In this document: in pieces, positions 1 to 9,377 of the stretch
How the letters are laid out: each line of letters begins with the position of its first letter
Position numbering within the stretch: position 1 is the stretch's first letter
Assembly (NCBI RefSeq): GCF_900635455.1
Contig: NZ_LR134116.1
Location: 2,356,001-2,420,000, forward strand
DNA from: Yersinia intermedia
GTDB taxonomy: Bacteria; Pseudomonadota; Gammaproteobacteria; Enterobacterales; Enterobacteriaceae
Length of the DNA: 64,000 nucleotides
Direction: 5' to 3'
Notes under the pieces: model-generated
Seen by the model: the letters and a program-made list of their open reading frames with translations, nothing else
Told to the model about the DNA's origin: nothing
Database searches by the model: none
Translations under genes and position numbers: made by a program

Positions 1-268
1 CGCGATGCAAACGCCCCGCTTTTTCTGATGCCGAATTCACTTGGGCTAAAATTTGGTAAGACTCCTTTAAAAACAAGGCGCCGGCTTGGGTCAGGCTGAC
101 ATTACGGTTGTTACGTGCAAAGAGTCGGGCACCAATTTGCTCTTCCAAACTCTGAATTTGCTGGCTGAGTGGCGGCTGAGAAATGCGCAAGCGCTCTGCC
201 GCTCTACCAAAGTGCAATTCTTCTGCTACGGCAATGAAATAACGTAAATGTCTGAGTTCAATACTCAT
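1..268 (-). CDS. ynfL: LysR-family regulator, ynfL-like (3' part outside window)
   Basis: The reading frame begins at ATG 268 on the minus strand and is open to the window edge, so only about the first 89 residues are present. They form a typical LysR winged helix-turn-helix: an RHLRYFIAVAEELHFGRAA start, then the recognition-helix stretch ISQPPLSQQIQSLEEQIG. The gene is divergent from an MFS transporter that closely matches E. coli YnfM, and E. coli has the same ynfL/ynfM pair. A role as regulator of that transporter is inferred from this arrangement. The effector-binding domain is not visible, so the ligand is unknown. Confidence 0.85.
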   Translation of the reverse strand, partial: MSIELRHLRYFIAVAEELHFGRAAERLRISQPPLSQQIQSLEEQIGARLFARNNRNVSLTQAGALFLKESYQILAQVNSASEKAGRLHR

Positions 269-299
269 TGCGCTCCATTGATATGTTTAAAGTCTCATT

Positions 300-320
300 T
301 CTAATGATTAATATATTAGA
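300..320. promoter_or_regulatory. Possible LysR operator between ynfL and ynfM
   Basis: A 21-bp near-perfect dyad with arms TCTAAT and ATTAGA lies in the divergent intergenic region. It fits the T-N11-A type palindrome bound by LysR regulators and sits about 30 bp upstream of the regulator start and 98 bp upstream of the transporter start. Its role is inferred from position and symmetry only. Confidence 0.4.
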
Positions 321-417
321 CATAAAACTTGGCTATTTCTATGCTCTTCTTATTGAGCTAAATAGTGGCTAGATCGAAACAGACAGTCTTTAATTGGGTT
401 ATTGATAAGGAAATACC

Positions 418-1716
418 GTGACCACCTCTTTGCGCACTACGTCCACCGTAGCGCCGACATCCGCAGCAAATGATGATGCAACTTCGTTAGCTCCGCCCCC
501 CGAAGTTACACGTTTAACTAAACGACCATATATTCAACGTGGTACACCCGAATTTATCCGTGTGACTCTGGCTTTCTTTTCAGCAGGATTAGCTACATTC
601 GCCCTGCTCTATTGTGTACAACCCATCCTGCCACTGTTATCTCAAGACTTTAATATCTCACCTGCGGGCAGCAGCTTATCGCTTTCTGTCGCCACTGGGA
701 TGTTGGCGTTCGGCCTGATGTTTACTGGCCCACTTTCCGATGCCATTGGACGTAAGTCGGTTATGGTCGTTGCGCTAATGCTGGCGGCTATCTGTACTTT
801 AATTTGTGCCTTTATGACCAGTTGGCAAGGGATTTTGTTGATGCGGGCATTGATTGGTCTGTCCTTAAGCGGCGTTGCCGCCGTGGCTATGACCTATCTC
901 AGTGAGGAGATTCACCCGAGTTTTGTCGCACTCTCCATGGGCTTGTATATCAGCGGTAACTCCATCGGAGGGATGAGTGGCCGCCTGGTTACGGGCGTGC
1001 TGAGTGACTTCTTTTCCTGGCGTATTGCACTGGCAGTTATTGGCTTATTCGCTTTAGCTGCCGCCTGTATGTTTTGGCGAATTCTTCCGCCGTCTAAACA
1101 TTTCCGGCCAACATTATTACGGCCAAGAACGCTGGTGATCAATTTCAAGTTACACTGGCGTGATCCCGGTTTGCCACTGCTGTTTGCCGAAGGCTTTTTG
1201 ATTATGGGCAGCTTTGTCACCTTATTTAATTACATTGGATATCGTTTGCTGGCTCAGCCTTATTATATGAGCCAGGCGGTGGTGGGGTTATTATCAATCG
1301 TCTATCTAACGGGTTCTTATAGTTCACCGAAAGCAGGTTCGCTCACCAGCCGATATGGTCGTGGGCCAGTATTATTAGCCTCAATATGCATGATGCTGAT
1401 GGGTGTTATTATTACCAGCTTTACCCCTGTGATTACGATTTTGTTCGGCATGATGATATTTACTGCTGGCTTCTTTGCCGCCCACTCAGTTGCCAGTAGC
1501 TGGATTGGTCGCCGCGCTCGACGCGCGAAAGCGCAAGCCTCATCGCTCTATCTATTTTGCTACTACGCTGGTTCTAGCGTGGCGGGAACATTAGGCGGCA
1601 TCTTCTGGCTTAATTTAGGCTGGACTGGGGTTGTGGTATTTATTACGACACTTCTGCTGTTGGCACTGTATGTTGGGCAACAATTACGTAAGTTGCCAGA
1701 AGCCGCACGAATTTAA
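418..1716 (+). CDS. ynfM: MFS exporter YnfM
   Basis: This is a 432-residue major facilitator superfamily transporter of the inner membrane. After a polar N-terminal tail of about 45 residues there are some twelve hydrophobic segments. The MFS loop 2-3 signature appears as GPLSDAIGRKSVMV near residue 105. Long stretches (LYCVQPILP, SLSGVAAVAMTYLSEEIHPSF, HSVASSWIG) match E. coli YnfM as I remember it. The family is annotated as drug or arabinose-type efflux and the real substrate is not known. The start is a GTG preceded by AAGGAA. The divergent LysR gene probably controls it. Confidence 0.88.
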   Translation: MTTSLRTTSTVAPTSAANDDATSLAPPPEVTRLTKRPYIQRGTPEFIRVTLAFFSAGLATFALLYCVQPILPLLSQDFNISPAGSSLSLSVATGMLAFGLMFTGPLSDAIGRKSVMVVALMLAAICTLICAFMTSWQGILLMRALIGLSLSGVAAVAMTYLSEEIHPSFVALSMGLYISGNSIGGMSGRLVTGVLSDFFSWRIALAVIGLFALAAACMFWRILPPSKHFRPTLLRPRTLVINFKLHWRDPGLPLLFAEGFLIMGSFVTLFNYIGYRLLAQPYYMSQAVVGLLSIVYLTGSYSSPKAGSLTSRYGRGPVLLASICMMLMGVIITSFTPVITILFGMMIFTAGFFAAHSVASSWIGRRARRAKAQASSLYLFCYYAGSSVAGTLGGIFWLNLGWTGVVVFITTLLLLALYVGQQLRKLPEAARI

Positions 1717-1905
1717 TCTTTAATTATCGAAATAAAACCGACAGGATAGCCAAACTATAATTTGACGTCCTGTTGGGTATGTACCTATTATTAATATGAA
1801 ACTTAATACAGAGTTACGATTGGTTAGCGTGTAAATTAAGTACCTAACGTATTTAGGGATTTTTACGAAAATATTTTCTTCATTTATTTGATTTCAGGAG
1901 TTCAT

Positions 1906-2295
1906 ATGGCAAGTCACTTCCTTACTCTTTGGGACATACTGGCGACAACATTTTCAATTTTCTTCTTTATTGCTTACTTACTGATTCTGTTTCAAGTCAT
2001 TTCTGACCTTTTTAGAGACCATGAGTTAAGTGGTTTTTATAAAGCGATATGGATTATATTTCTGCTCTTCATCCCACTCTTAACCTCTCTTTTGTATCTT
2101 GTTACCCGAGGCAAGGGCATGGCGCAGCGTTATCGCGCTACGGTACAAAAATCTGTATCTGAGACCAATGATTATATCCGTCAGGTTGCGGGGAAATCAC
2201 CAGCAGAACAGATTACTGATGCCAAAAAATTATTGGATGAAGGAACGATAACCGAAAGCGAATACCAGCAGTTGAAAGCCAAAGCATTGGCTTGA
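1906..2295 (+). CDS. Small membrane protein with SHOCT domain
   Basis: The product is 129 residues. The first 65 residues hold two hydrophobic helices (about residues 10-35 and 48-66), like the N-terminal membrane module seen in phospholipase-D-nuclease N-terminal (PLDc_N) proteins. The last 30 residues form a SHOCT motif (AKKLLDEGTITESEYQQLK), a short helical module thought to mediate oligomerisation. ATG 1906 is chosen over the upstream TTG at 1888 because CAGGAG lies 5 bp before it. No specific function is known, and the gene stands alone between ynfM and blaA. Confidence 0.75.
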   Translation: MASHFLTLWDILATTFSIFFFIAYLLILFQVISDLFRDHELSGFYKAIWIIFLLFIPLLTSLLYLVTRGKGMAQRYRATVQKSVSETNDYIRQVAGKSPAEQITDAKKLLDEGTITESEYQQLKAKALA

Positions 2296-2467
2296 TATTT
2301 GCCTCATCACAAAAGGCTAAGTGCCATTTATCCGGCCATTTAGCCTTTACTGTCGATTTCCCCTGTACAGCAATGCCCTTCCAATCAAACGGTTTATCCC
2401 GAATTGCGGCACTTTTACCATCGTGCTTATAATGCTCACCACAGCTTACTATTTGCGAGATTCAGGA

Positions 2468-3352
2468 ATGAAACATTCACCGTTGCGGCGTTCGCTATTA
2501 TTAGCCGGTATCACCGTGCCATTGCTCAATTTTGCGCTACCGTCTTGGGCGGTTGGGGCAAAAATGTCATTAGATAATCAACTCGCTGAACTTGAAAAAT
2601 CGTCAAATGGCCGCTTAGGGCTAGCGTTAATTAATACCGGCAAAGGTACCAAGATTCACTATCGTGGCGGCCAACGCTTCCCATTCTGTAGTACGTTTAA
2701 ATTAATGCTGGCCGCCGCAGTGTTGGGTCGCAGCCAATCTCAGCCAAATCTACTCAGTAAACACATTACATATCATGAAAGTGATTTACTCGCTTATGCA
2801 CCGATTACGCGCAAACATTTAGCACAAGGGATGACAGTTGCAGAGCTGTGCGCAGCGACTATTCAGTATAGTGATAACACGGCAGCCAATTTGTTAATCA
2901 AACAGTTGGGCGGGCTAGCAATGGTTAATCAGTTTGCACGGAGTATTGGCGATCAAACCTTCAGACTGGATCGCTGGGAACCGGAGTTAAATACTGCCCT
3001 GCCAAATGATCCCCGAGATACCACAACCCCCGCAGCTATGGCGGCCAGTGTCAACAAGTTGGTACTGGGAGATGCCCTAGCCGCACCGCAACGGGAGCAG
3101 TTAGCCTTGTGGTTAAAAGGAAATACCACAGGAGCGGCAACTATCCGTGCAGGTGCGCCGACTGATTGGGTTATTGGTGATAAAACCGGCAGTGGTGATT
3201 ATGGTACGACAAATGATGTCGCGGTGTTGTGGCCGGCTAAAGGCGCGCCACTGGTTTTAGTGGTTTACTTTACACAGCTTAAGAAAGAAGCAGAACCACG
3301 CCGTGACGTTTTAGCCGCGGCCACCAAAATTGTGTTAGCGCACCTATCCTGA
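2468..3352 (+). CDS. blaA: Class A beta-lactamase, BlaA type
   Basis: This is a 294-residue periplasmic serine beta-lactamase that hydrolyses penicillins and some cephalosporins. A signal peptide covers about residues 1-28 ([11 protein letters not shown] core, PSWA cleavage region). The catalytic STFK motif is at residues 75-78 (Ambler S70-K73), followed by SDN, the omega-loop motif RWEPELN containing E166, and KTGSG. A cysteine precedes the catalytic serine, but the cysteine partner at Ambler 238 seen in disulphide-containing carbapenemases is absent. It closely resembles the chromosomal BlaA of Y. enterocolitica, with many substitutions against my memory of that protein. There is no neighbouring ampR-like gene. 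ATG 2468 starts the signal peptide; an open extension to 2321 exists but does not look like protein. The ribosome site is poor (AGGA directly adjoins the ATG). Confidence 0.93.
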   Translation: MKHSPLRRSLLLAGITVPLLNFALPSWAVGAKMSLDNQLAELEKSSNGRLGLALINTGKGTKIHYRGGQRFPFCSTFKLMLAAAVLGRSQSQPNLLSKHITYHESDLLAYAPITRKHLAQGMTVAELCAATIQYSDNTAANLLIKQLGGLAMVNQFARSIGDQTFRLDRWEPELNTALPNDPRDTTTPAAMAASVNKLVLGDALAAPQREQLALWLKGNTTGAATIRAGAPTDWVIGDKTGSGDYGTTNDVAVLWPAKGAPLVLVVYFTQLKKEAEPRRDVLAAATKIVLAHLS

Positions 3353-3362
3353 TTATCTGTCA

Positions 3363-3384
3363 GGGGTATTAATATTAATGCCCC
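3363..3384. terminator. Hairpin after blaA
   Basis: A 22-bp near-perfect palindrome with GGGG and CCCC ends begins 11 bp after the blaA stop codon. There is no T-run after it, so it may only stabilise the mRNA end rather than terminate transcription. Confidence 0.3.
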
Positions 3385-3499
3385 GTATTAACCCACCCCC
3401 CGAAAAACCGCGCTGTTGAATCTTTTGCCACACCCCATAGATCTTCCCTTTATCAAAGTTAACAACAGGCTTTCATGGTGCTTTTTTTACTGATATAAC

Positions 3500-3522
3500 A
3501 TAATGTATGTTGTAACTAAAAT
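3500..3522 (+). promoter_or_regulatory. Replication terminus (Ter) site, TerB-like
   Basis: The core GTATGTTGTAACTAAA is identical to E. coli TerB over 16 bases, and the GC pair that forms the C6 lock (G at 3505) is kept. Tus binds here and stops replication forks that reach the C6 side. In this orientation forks moving left to right in the window would be blocked. As in E. coli, the site lies just upstream of tus (20 bp before the start codon), so Tus binding should also repress its own transcription. Confidence 0.92.
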
Positions 3523-3542
3523 TAGCTTAATTGGAAAAGATA

Positions 3543-4475
3543 ATGGCTAAGTATGATTTGATTGAGCGAATGAATGGCAGCTTTGCTGCACTGGAAATTG
3601 CATTACAGCATCTCCACCAGCAACTTAATGCGCTCCCCTTACTCGCCGCCCGCGTATTTTTGCTACCTGAAATTGAAAAAGGTACAGAACATCAACCCAT
3701 TGAGAAAATCACCGTTACTGCGAAAGTAGGTAATGAGGCAAAAGATCTGGGGTTACAGCATTACCAGCGGTTGTTTATTCATCATCAGGGGCAAAATACG
3801 AGTAGTAAAGCGGCCCTGCGCTTACCTGGGGTACTTTGTTTCACTGTGAGTGACAAGCAACTGGGGGAATGTGAAAATACTATTTATCAGATTAATCAGT
3901 TGAAAAGTGAGCTGGAACATATCATTACCGTCGAATCTGGCTTACCGAGTGAGCAACGTTTCGAGTTTGTGCATACCCATTTGCACGGGCTGATTACCTT
4001 AAATACTTACCGCACCATTACGCCACTCATCAATCCAAGTTCTGTGCGTTTCGGCTGGGCCAACAAACATATAATTAAGAATGTCACCCGTGAAGAGATA
4101 TTGGCTCAACTGAATAAAAGCCTCAATGCCGGGCGCGCGGTGCCACCTTTTAGCCGCGAACAGTGGGTAGCGTTAATTAGCTTGGAAATTAATGATGTAA
4201 AACGTTTACCTGAAAATACCCGCCTGAAGATTAAGCGGCCGGTAAAAGTGCAGCCCATCGCACGAGTTTGGTATCAGGAACAGCAAAAGCAAGTGCAGCA
4301 CCCCTGCCCTATGCCGTTAATTGCTTTTTGCCAGGAACAATCAGCGGCGGAATTACCTAAATTAGGTGAGTTAACAGACTACGATATCAACCAAATTAAG
4401 CATAAATATAAGCCGGATGCCAAACCACTGCGGTTACTGGTGCCAAGACTGCATCTGTATATCGACGTTGAATAA
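3543..4475 (+). CDS. tus: Replication terminus site-binding protein Tus
   Basis: The 310-residue product matches the length and sequence of E. coli Tus (309). Conserved blocks include SSKAALRLPGVLC, HIITVESGLP, RFGWANKHIIKN (the region holding the lock-pocket residues) and LKIKRPVKVQPIARVWY. Tus binds Ter sites as a monomer and acts as a polar anti-helicase against DnaB, trapping forks in the terminus region. The start at ATG 3543 (MAKYDLIERMN) is chosen over TTG 3531 by homology. Its own Ter site overlaps the promoter region. The order tus-fumC-manA-ydgA is the same as in E. coli, apart from fumA. Confidence 0.97.
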   Translation: MAKYDLIERMNGSFAALEIALQHLHQQLNALPLLAARVFLLPEIEKGTEHQPIEKITVTAKVGNEAKDLGLQHYQRLFIHHQGQNTSSKAALRLPGVLCFTVSDKQLGECENTIYQINQLKSELEHIITVESGLPSEQRFEFVHTHLHGLITLNTYRTITPLINPSSVRFGWANKHIIKNVTREEILAQLNKSLNAGRAVPPFSREQWVALISLEINDVKRLPENTRLKIKRPVKVQPIARVWYQEQQKQVQHPCPMPLIAFCQEQSAAELPKLGELTDYDINQIKHKYKPDAKPLRLLVPRLHLYIDVE

Positions 4476-4548
4476 ATAATGCTTTACCAAGATCACTTCC
4501 GGTACTATCTCTGTCTCCTTTAGGTGCTTAGCCGCTCTTTGTATCCGT

Positions 4549-4577
4549 AAAAAACGCCAGTCATAAGGACCGGCGTT
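4549..4577 (-). terminator. Rho-independent terminator of fumC
   Basis: On the minus strand a 10-bp stem (AACGCCGGTC with GACTGGCGTT, one mismatch) with a 5-base loop is followed by a T-run, 26 bp past the fumC stop codon. It also lies between the converging tus and fumC genes. Confidence 0.8.
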
Positions 4578-4602
4578 AATCGTTCGTTTGTTTGTTTGGC
4601 GT

Positions 4603-5997
4603 TTATTTCATACTGCCAACCATCTCTTCCGGTTTGACCCATTCATCAAACTGTTCTTCCGTCAGATAGCCTAATTTCAGGGCGGCAGCTTTGAGCGTAA
4701 GCCCTTCTTTATGGGCCTTTTTAGCAATTTCAGCAGCTTTGTCATAGCCGATATGGGTATTCAACGCGGTAACTAACATCAAAGACTCATTCAGTAACTG
4801 CGCTATACGGTCACGATTTGGCTCAATACCCACTGCGCAATGCTCATTGAAACCACGCATACCGTCGGCCAACAAACGGATTGATTGCAGGAAGTTATGA
4901 ATAACCAACGGGCGGAAGACGTTCAACTCAAAATTACCGGATGCTCCACCAATATTGATGGCCACATCGTTACCCATAACCTGTGCGCATAACATCGTCA
5001 TGGCTTCACACTGTGTCGGATTCACTTTGCCGGGCATGATTGAACTGCCGGGTTCATTTTCAGGGATCGCGATTTCACCAATGCCGCAGCGAGGGCCGGA
5101 GGACAACCAACGCACATCATTGGCAATTTTCATCAATGAAGCTGCAAGTCCTTTTAAAGCCCCATGACCATGAACTAATGCATCACAAGCCGCTAATGAC
5201 TCAAATTTATTCGGCGCAGTGATAAATGGCTGATGGGTAAGCGCCGCAATCTCTTTGGCTACTCGCACGGCATATTCTGGATGCGTATTCAGCCCGGTTC
5301 CTACCGCCGTCCCCCCTAACGCCAACTCACACAGATGAGGAATGATCGCTTCAATATGCTGCACGCTGTGGGATAACATCGCCACCCAACCCGAGATCTC
5401 CTGCCCTAAGGTCAATGGCGTAGCATCTTGCAAATGCGTCCGCCCAATCTTCACGATATCGCGAAAAGCGCCCGCTTTATGTGACAGTGTCTCCTGCAAT
5501 ACTTTCAGTTCCGGTAACAGATGTTGCCGCAACCCGATAACCGCAGCAACATGCATCGCCGTTGGGAAGACATCATTTGAACTTTGGCTTTTATTCACAT
5601 CATCATTAGGATGCACTAACCGATTGTTTCCGCGCTCGCCGCCTAACAGTTCACTGGCACGATTCGCCAAAACCTCATTCATATTCATGTTGGTCTGGGT
5701 GCCAGATCCGGTCTGCCAGATAGAAAGCGGAAACTCACTCGGATGACGATCATCCAAGACTTCATCTGCGGCGCGCATGATGGCCTTTGCCCGTTCAGCG
5801 GGTAGTAGCCCTAAATCCATGTTGACCTGCGCCGCTGCCCGTTTGGTCAGTGCCAGAGCATAAATCAGTGCCGTCGGCATTTTTTCTTGCGAGATACGGA
5901 AATGCTCCAGTGAGCGCTGGGTTTGCGCGCCCCATAATTGATTTGCCGGTACATCGATAGGCCCCATAGAGTCTTTTTCACTGCGGGTGGTCGCCAT
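4603..5997 (-). CDS. fumC: Fumarate hydratase, class II
   Basis: FumC is the iron-independent, oxygen-stable fumarase of the TCA cycle that interconverts fumarate and L-malate in the cytoplasm. The 464-residue protein carries the superfamily signature [11 protein letters not shown], the SGSGT-type stretch [10 protein letters not shown], and [14 protein letters not shown]. Length and sequence agree with E. coli FumC (467). ATG 5997 is used because AAGGAG lies 6 bases before it; a GTG directly upstream is the alternative. In E. coli fumC is SoxRS-activated; I could not identify a convincing box here. E. coli has fumA between fumC and manA, whereas here the next gene is manA. Confidence 0.97.
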   Translation of the reverse strand: MATTRSEKDSMGPIDVPANQLWGAQTQRSLEHFRISQEKMPTALIYALALTKRAAAQVNMDLGLLPAERAKAIMRAADEVLDDRHPSEFPLSIWQTGSGTQTNMNMNEVLANRASELLGGERGNNRLVHPNDDVNKSQSSNDVFPTAMHVAAVIGLRQHLLPELKVLQETLSHKAGAFRDIVKIGRTHLQDATPLTLGQEISGWVAMLSHSVQHIEAIIPHLCELALGGTAVGTGLNTHPEYAVRVAKEIAALTHQPFITAPNKFESLAACDALVHGHGALKGLAASLMKIANDVRWLSSGPRCGIGEIAIPENEPGSSIMPGKVNPTQCEAMTMLCAQVMGNDVAINIGGASGNFELNVFRPLVIHNFLQSIRLLADGMRGFNEHCAVGIEPNRDRIAQLLNESLMLVTALNTHIGYDKAAEIAKKAHKEGLTLKAAALKLGYLTEEQFDEWVKPEEMVGSMK

Positions 5998-6313
5998 CAC
6001 GGTCTCCTTAGCATGTAGAACTGAACAGTTGAGTATGTCATACCAGTCTCACTGGTACATGATAGCTATCATGGCATATTTGCTGCCACCTTTATGCGAT
6101 TGATTCGCATTTATATCATTTTGTGATCAATATCGTCATGAAGAGCCAGGCGGTCAGACTATCTCCCGATTACTACTTGCAACCCCCGTAGCGCCATTGT
6201 TTACTAAGGGACAATTTTATTGGGCGGCAGGGCTACGCGCGATTAGCCATATAAAATAGCTAATTTGTGTGCACCCCTTAATTTTGGCCCTTAACAAACG
6301 GCAGAACGTAAAC
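5998..6313. other. fumC/manA divergent intergenic region
   Basis: This 316-bp stretch has no gene. It contains the GATAGCTATC dyad near 6060, which may belong to fumC control, and ATTAGC/GCTAAT inverted arms at 6242-6264 around an AT-rich centre upstream of manA. No trace of the fumA gene found here in E. coli is visible. Confidence 0.5.
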
Positions 6314-7489
6314 ATGCAAAAGATGAAGAATGCAGTACAAAACTACGCTTGGGGCAGTACTGATGCCCTCACTCAACTTTATGGTATAGCGAATCCGCAC
6401 GGAAAACCTATGGCTGAGCTGTGGATGGGTGCTCATCCGAAGAGCAGTTCTCAGGTGGCTGATGCTAACGGCCAGTGGCATTCATTGCGTGATGTGATCG
6501 AACAAGATCCTGATACTAATCTGGGCCATGATGTTTTCAGCCGTTTTGGTGAGCTGCCTTTCCTGTTCAAAGTCCTTTGTGCGGCACAACCGTTATCGAT
6601 TCAGGTTCATCCCAGCAAAAAAGCCGCCGAAATGGGTTTTGCCAAAGAGAATCAGGCAGGTATCCCACTGGATGCCGGCGAAAGAAATTATAAAGATGCC
6701 AACCATAAACCGGAGCTGGTCTATGCCTTGACACCCTTTCAGGCAATGAATGGTTTCCGTACCTTGGAAGATATTCAGGCATTACTCCAACCGCTGGCGG
6801 CCGCGCATCCCGATATCGCGGCATTCCTGCGCGAACCGGATACCGAACACTTAGCAACCCTGTTTGCCAGTTTACTGAGTCTGGCTGGCGAGTCGAAAAC
6901 GCTCGCGCTGGGGATTTTGAAAGCGGCCTTGAATAATCAGTTAGGTGAGCCTTGGGATACTGTCCGCAGCATCTCGCGCTTCTACCCGGATGACAGTGGC
7001 TTGTTCTCCCCCTTGTTGCTCAATGTCGTGACACTGCAACCGGGTGAAGCGATGTTCCTGTATGCTGAAACCCCGCACGCCTATTTGAATGGGGTGGCAC
7101 TAGAGGTGATGGCAAACTCCGATAACGTATTACGCGCGGGTCTGACACCTAAATTTATCGATATTCCTGAACTGATGGCCAATCTGCAATTTATCCCCAA
7201 ACCGGCGGATACGCTGTTGACCACACCAAAACAGCAAGGCAACGAACTGGCCTTCCCGATCCCAGTAGAGGATTTTGCTTTTTCTCTGCATACACTCACC
7301 CCTGAGCCTCAACGGTTGGCACAAAATAGTGCAGCGATTGTATTCTGTGTACAGGGTCAGGCCGTGTTGAGAAAACAGCAGCAAGAAATTACGTTACAGC
7401 CGGGCGAATCTTGTTTTATCCCGGCGAATGAATCACCGGTTACAGTGCACGGGATTGGCTCAATTGCGCGTGTTTACAACGCAGACTGA
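6314..7489 (+). CDS. manA: Mannose-6-phosphate isomerase
   Basis: ManA interconverts mannose-6-phosphate and fructose-6-phosphate, feeding mannose into glycolysis and supplying GDP-mannose synthesis. The 391-residue protein is a type I zinc enzyme: SIQVHPSK and NHKPELVYAL provide metal ligands, and LYAETPHAYLNG and ANSDNVLRAGLTPK are family hallmarks. ATG 6314 (MQKMKNAVQNYAWG) matches the E. coli start; an in-frame ATG at 6269 adds 15 unlikely residues. The ribosome site is weak. It is divergent from fumC and transcribed alone. Confidence 0.97.
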   Translation: MQKMKNAVQNYAWGSTDALTQLYGIANPHGKPMAELWMGAHPKSSSQVADANGQWHSLRDVIEQDPDTNLGHDVFSRFGELPFLFKVLCAAQPLSIQVHPSKKAAEMGFAKENQAGIPLDAGERNYKDANHKPELVYALTPFQAMNGFRTLEDIQALLQPLAAAHPDIAAFLREPDTEHLATLFASLLSLAGESKTLALGILKAALNNQLGEPWDTVRSISRFYPDDSGLFSPLLLNVVTLQPGEAMFLYAETPHAYLNGVALEVMANSDNVLRAGLTPKFIDIPELMANLQFIPKPADTLLTTPKQQGNELAFPIPVEDFAFSLHTLTPEPQRLAQNSAAIVFCVQGQAVLRKQQQEITLQPGESCFIPANESPVTVHGIGSIARVYNAD

Positions 7490-7765
7490 ACGAAGTGACT
7501 CATTTTGTTGTCAATTACTGGCTTTTTGCTGTCGCGATAGATAGATTCCATAGTCGCAATGGCGGGGTTTTGTTATTACACAGAATACACGCGTGTCATT
7601 TTCGGGTGGTTATCGTCGCAATAATATTTGTGTCCGGTTAATCTATGCCTATATTAATTTGGTGAATACTGTTTTCAGGCATTCTCTTGGGTGATTTTTC
7701 ACCAGCAACTCATTACCGCGTTCAACATAGTGAATTTGGTGTATTAGAAAAGGATGAACAGAACA

Positions 7766-9292
7766 ATGAAAAAATCGTTAGTGGCTGTCAGCGTCATTGT
7801 CGTACTTGGCGCAGCATGGACTGGAGCCTCATGGTATACCGGCAAACTGATTGAACAACGAATGGGCGAACTGGTTAACAACGCAAACGGGCAGATCAAA
7901 ACATTGCTGCCTAAAGCCGGTGTCAAACTCGCCTATACCGATTACCAACGGGGTTTATTCCGTAGCCAAGTTCGCTATGTGCTGCAAGCAGATAGCAGCG
8001 TTGCCGGTGAAAAAGCCTTAAAAGACGGCGATGAAGTCGCTTTTATCGAAACTATCGACCACGGCCCCTTCCCATTCGCACAGTTGAAAAGATTCAATTT
8101 GATCCCGAGCATGGCATCGGTACATACCGAACTTGCCAATACCCCGGCATTGAAAAAACTGTTTGAAGTTACCAAAGGTCAGTCACCGTTTACCGCTGAC
8201 TCACGTATCTCCTACAGTGGTGATACTTCTTCCGCCATTACCTTTATTCCTATCGACTATCAGCAAAACACCACCAGCATGAAATTCTCTGGTGCCACCA
8301 TCGATGCCGATGTTTCGCGTGATATGCGTAATGTGAAGATGAGCGGTAGCAGCGAAAATATCGTCTTCACCAGCAAGAATCAGTGGGACCAACTGGAACA
8401 ATTCAGTGTGCAGGGCCTGACGCTGAAAAGTGACAGCAAAATGGGTAAATTTGATCTCAGCATCGGGGACCAACAAGCTGCCATCAAGCAAATTGGTTTC
8501 AGTGTCGATGGCAAAGAAATGGCGACACTGGTTGGCTTTAACCTGAATACCCAGTTGGGTGAAACGGATAAAGACTTGAACGGCAAACTGAGCTACACCC
8601 TGGATGCATTAAAAATTCAAGGTAATGATTTTGGTTCCGGTAAGTTGGCCTTTGCCTTTGACAAGCTTGATGGTCAGAGTTTGAAACAGTTCACCAGCGC
8701 GTATAATCAGCAAGTGCTGAAAGCCGTTCAGGCTGGCGAAAACCTCGATCCTGTTGCTTATCAAGAGCAAATGACCGAAATGTTGACAGCCAACATCCCT
8801 GCGCTGTTGAAAGGCAATCCAACTGTGAGCATTGCGCCACTGAGTTGGAAAAACGCCAAAGGGGAAAGTACCTTTACCTTAAATATCGACTTGGTTGATC
8901 CGGCGCAGGCTAAAGCGAGCGCTGAACCACTGTTAGCGCAGTCAGTGAAGAAAGTTGACGCAACCCTGACTATCCCGATGGCAATGGCAACTGAGTTGAC
9001 CACACAGGCCGCACGCCTGCAAGGCTACAGCCCGGAAGAAGCTCAGAAGCTGGCACAACAACAAGTTCAAGGCGTTGCCGCTATGGGCCAGATGTTTAAA
9101 CTGACCACCACCAAAGATGATGTTATCAGCAGCAGCTTCCATTTCGCTGATAATCAGGTCAATTTGAATGGTCAGAAAATGTCACTGCAAGAGTTTGTTG
9201 GCCTGTTCGGTATGTTTGGTGGTGCTCCTGCTGAAGAAGATACCGGCAGCGCACCAGAAGCAATGCCAGAACCAGTGGTTCCTGCACAATAA
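7766..9292 (+). CDS. ydgA: YdgA family protein (DUF945)
   Basis: The 508-residue protein has one N-terminal membrane anchor or uncleaved signal (KKSLVAVSVIVVLGAAWTGA) and a long, beta-rich periplasmic region. Blocks such as DHGPFPFAQLKRFNLIPSMA, IAPLSWKNAKGES and LNGQKMSLQEFVGLFGMF match E. coli YdgA. The function is not established; related proteins are envelope-associated and of AsmA-like build. ATG 7766 is chosen because AAAAGG then lies at normal spacing; ATG 7754 would sit on top of it. The C-terminus is rich in Ala, Pro and Glu. A strong terminator follows. Confidence 0.9.
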   Translation: MKKSLVAVSVIVVLGAAWTGASWYTGKLIEQRMGELVNNANGQIKTLLPKAGVKLAYTDYQRGLFRSQVRYVLQADSSVAGEKALKDGDEVAFIETIDHGPFPFAQLKRFNLIPSMASVHTELANTPALKKLFEVTKGQSPFTADSRISYSGDTSSAITFIPIDYQQNTTSMKFSGATIDADVSRDMRNVKMSGSSENIVFTSKNQWDQLEQFSVQGLTLKSDSKMGKFDLSIGDQQAAIKQIGFSVDGKEMATLVGFNLNTQLGETDKDLNGKLSYTLDALKIQGNDFGSGKLAFAFDKLDGQSLKQFTSAYNQQVLKAVQAGENLDPVAYQEQMTEMLTANIPALLKGNPTVSIAPLSWKNAKGESTFTLNIDLVDPAQAKASAEPLLAQSVKKVDATLTIPMAMATELTTQAARLQGYSPEEAQKLAQQQVQGVAAMGQMFKLTTTKDDVISSSFHFADNQVNLNGQKMSLQEFVGLFGMFGGAPAEEDTGSAPEAMPEPVVPAQ

Positions 9293-9310
9293 GTAGCAAC
9301 CATAAAATGT

Positions 9311-9343
9311 AAAACGGAGCCTGATGATGGCTCCGTTTTTTTT
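9311..9343 (+). terminator. Rho-independent terminator of ydgA
   Basis: The stem AAAACGGAGCC / GGCTCCGTTTT encloses a short loop and runs into a stretch of T residues, 18 bp after the ydgA stop codon. Confidence 0.9.
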
Positions 9344-9377
9344 ATCTATTGAACCACGTAGTACGTAGGGAGGTGCA

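Noticed and set aside
6569..6857. Minus-strand open frame inside manA
   Set aside because: It is a shadow of the well-conserved manA coding frame with no independent support.
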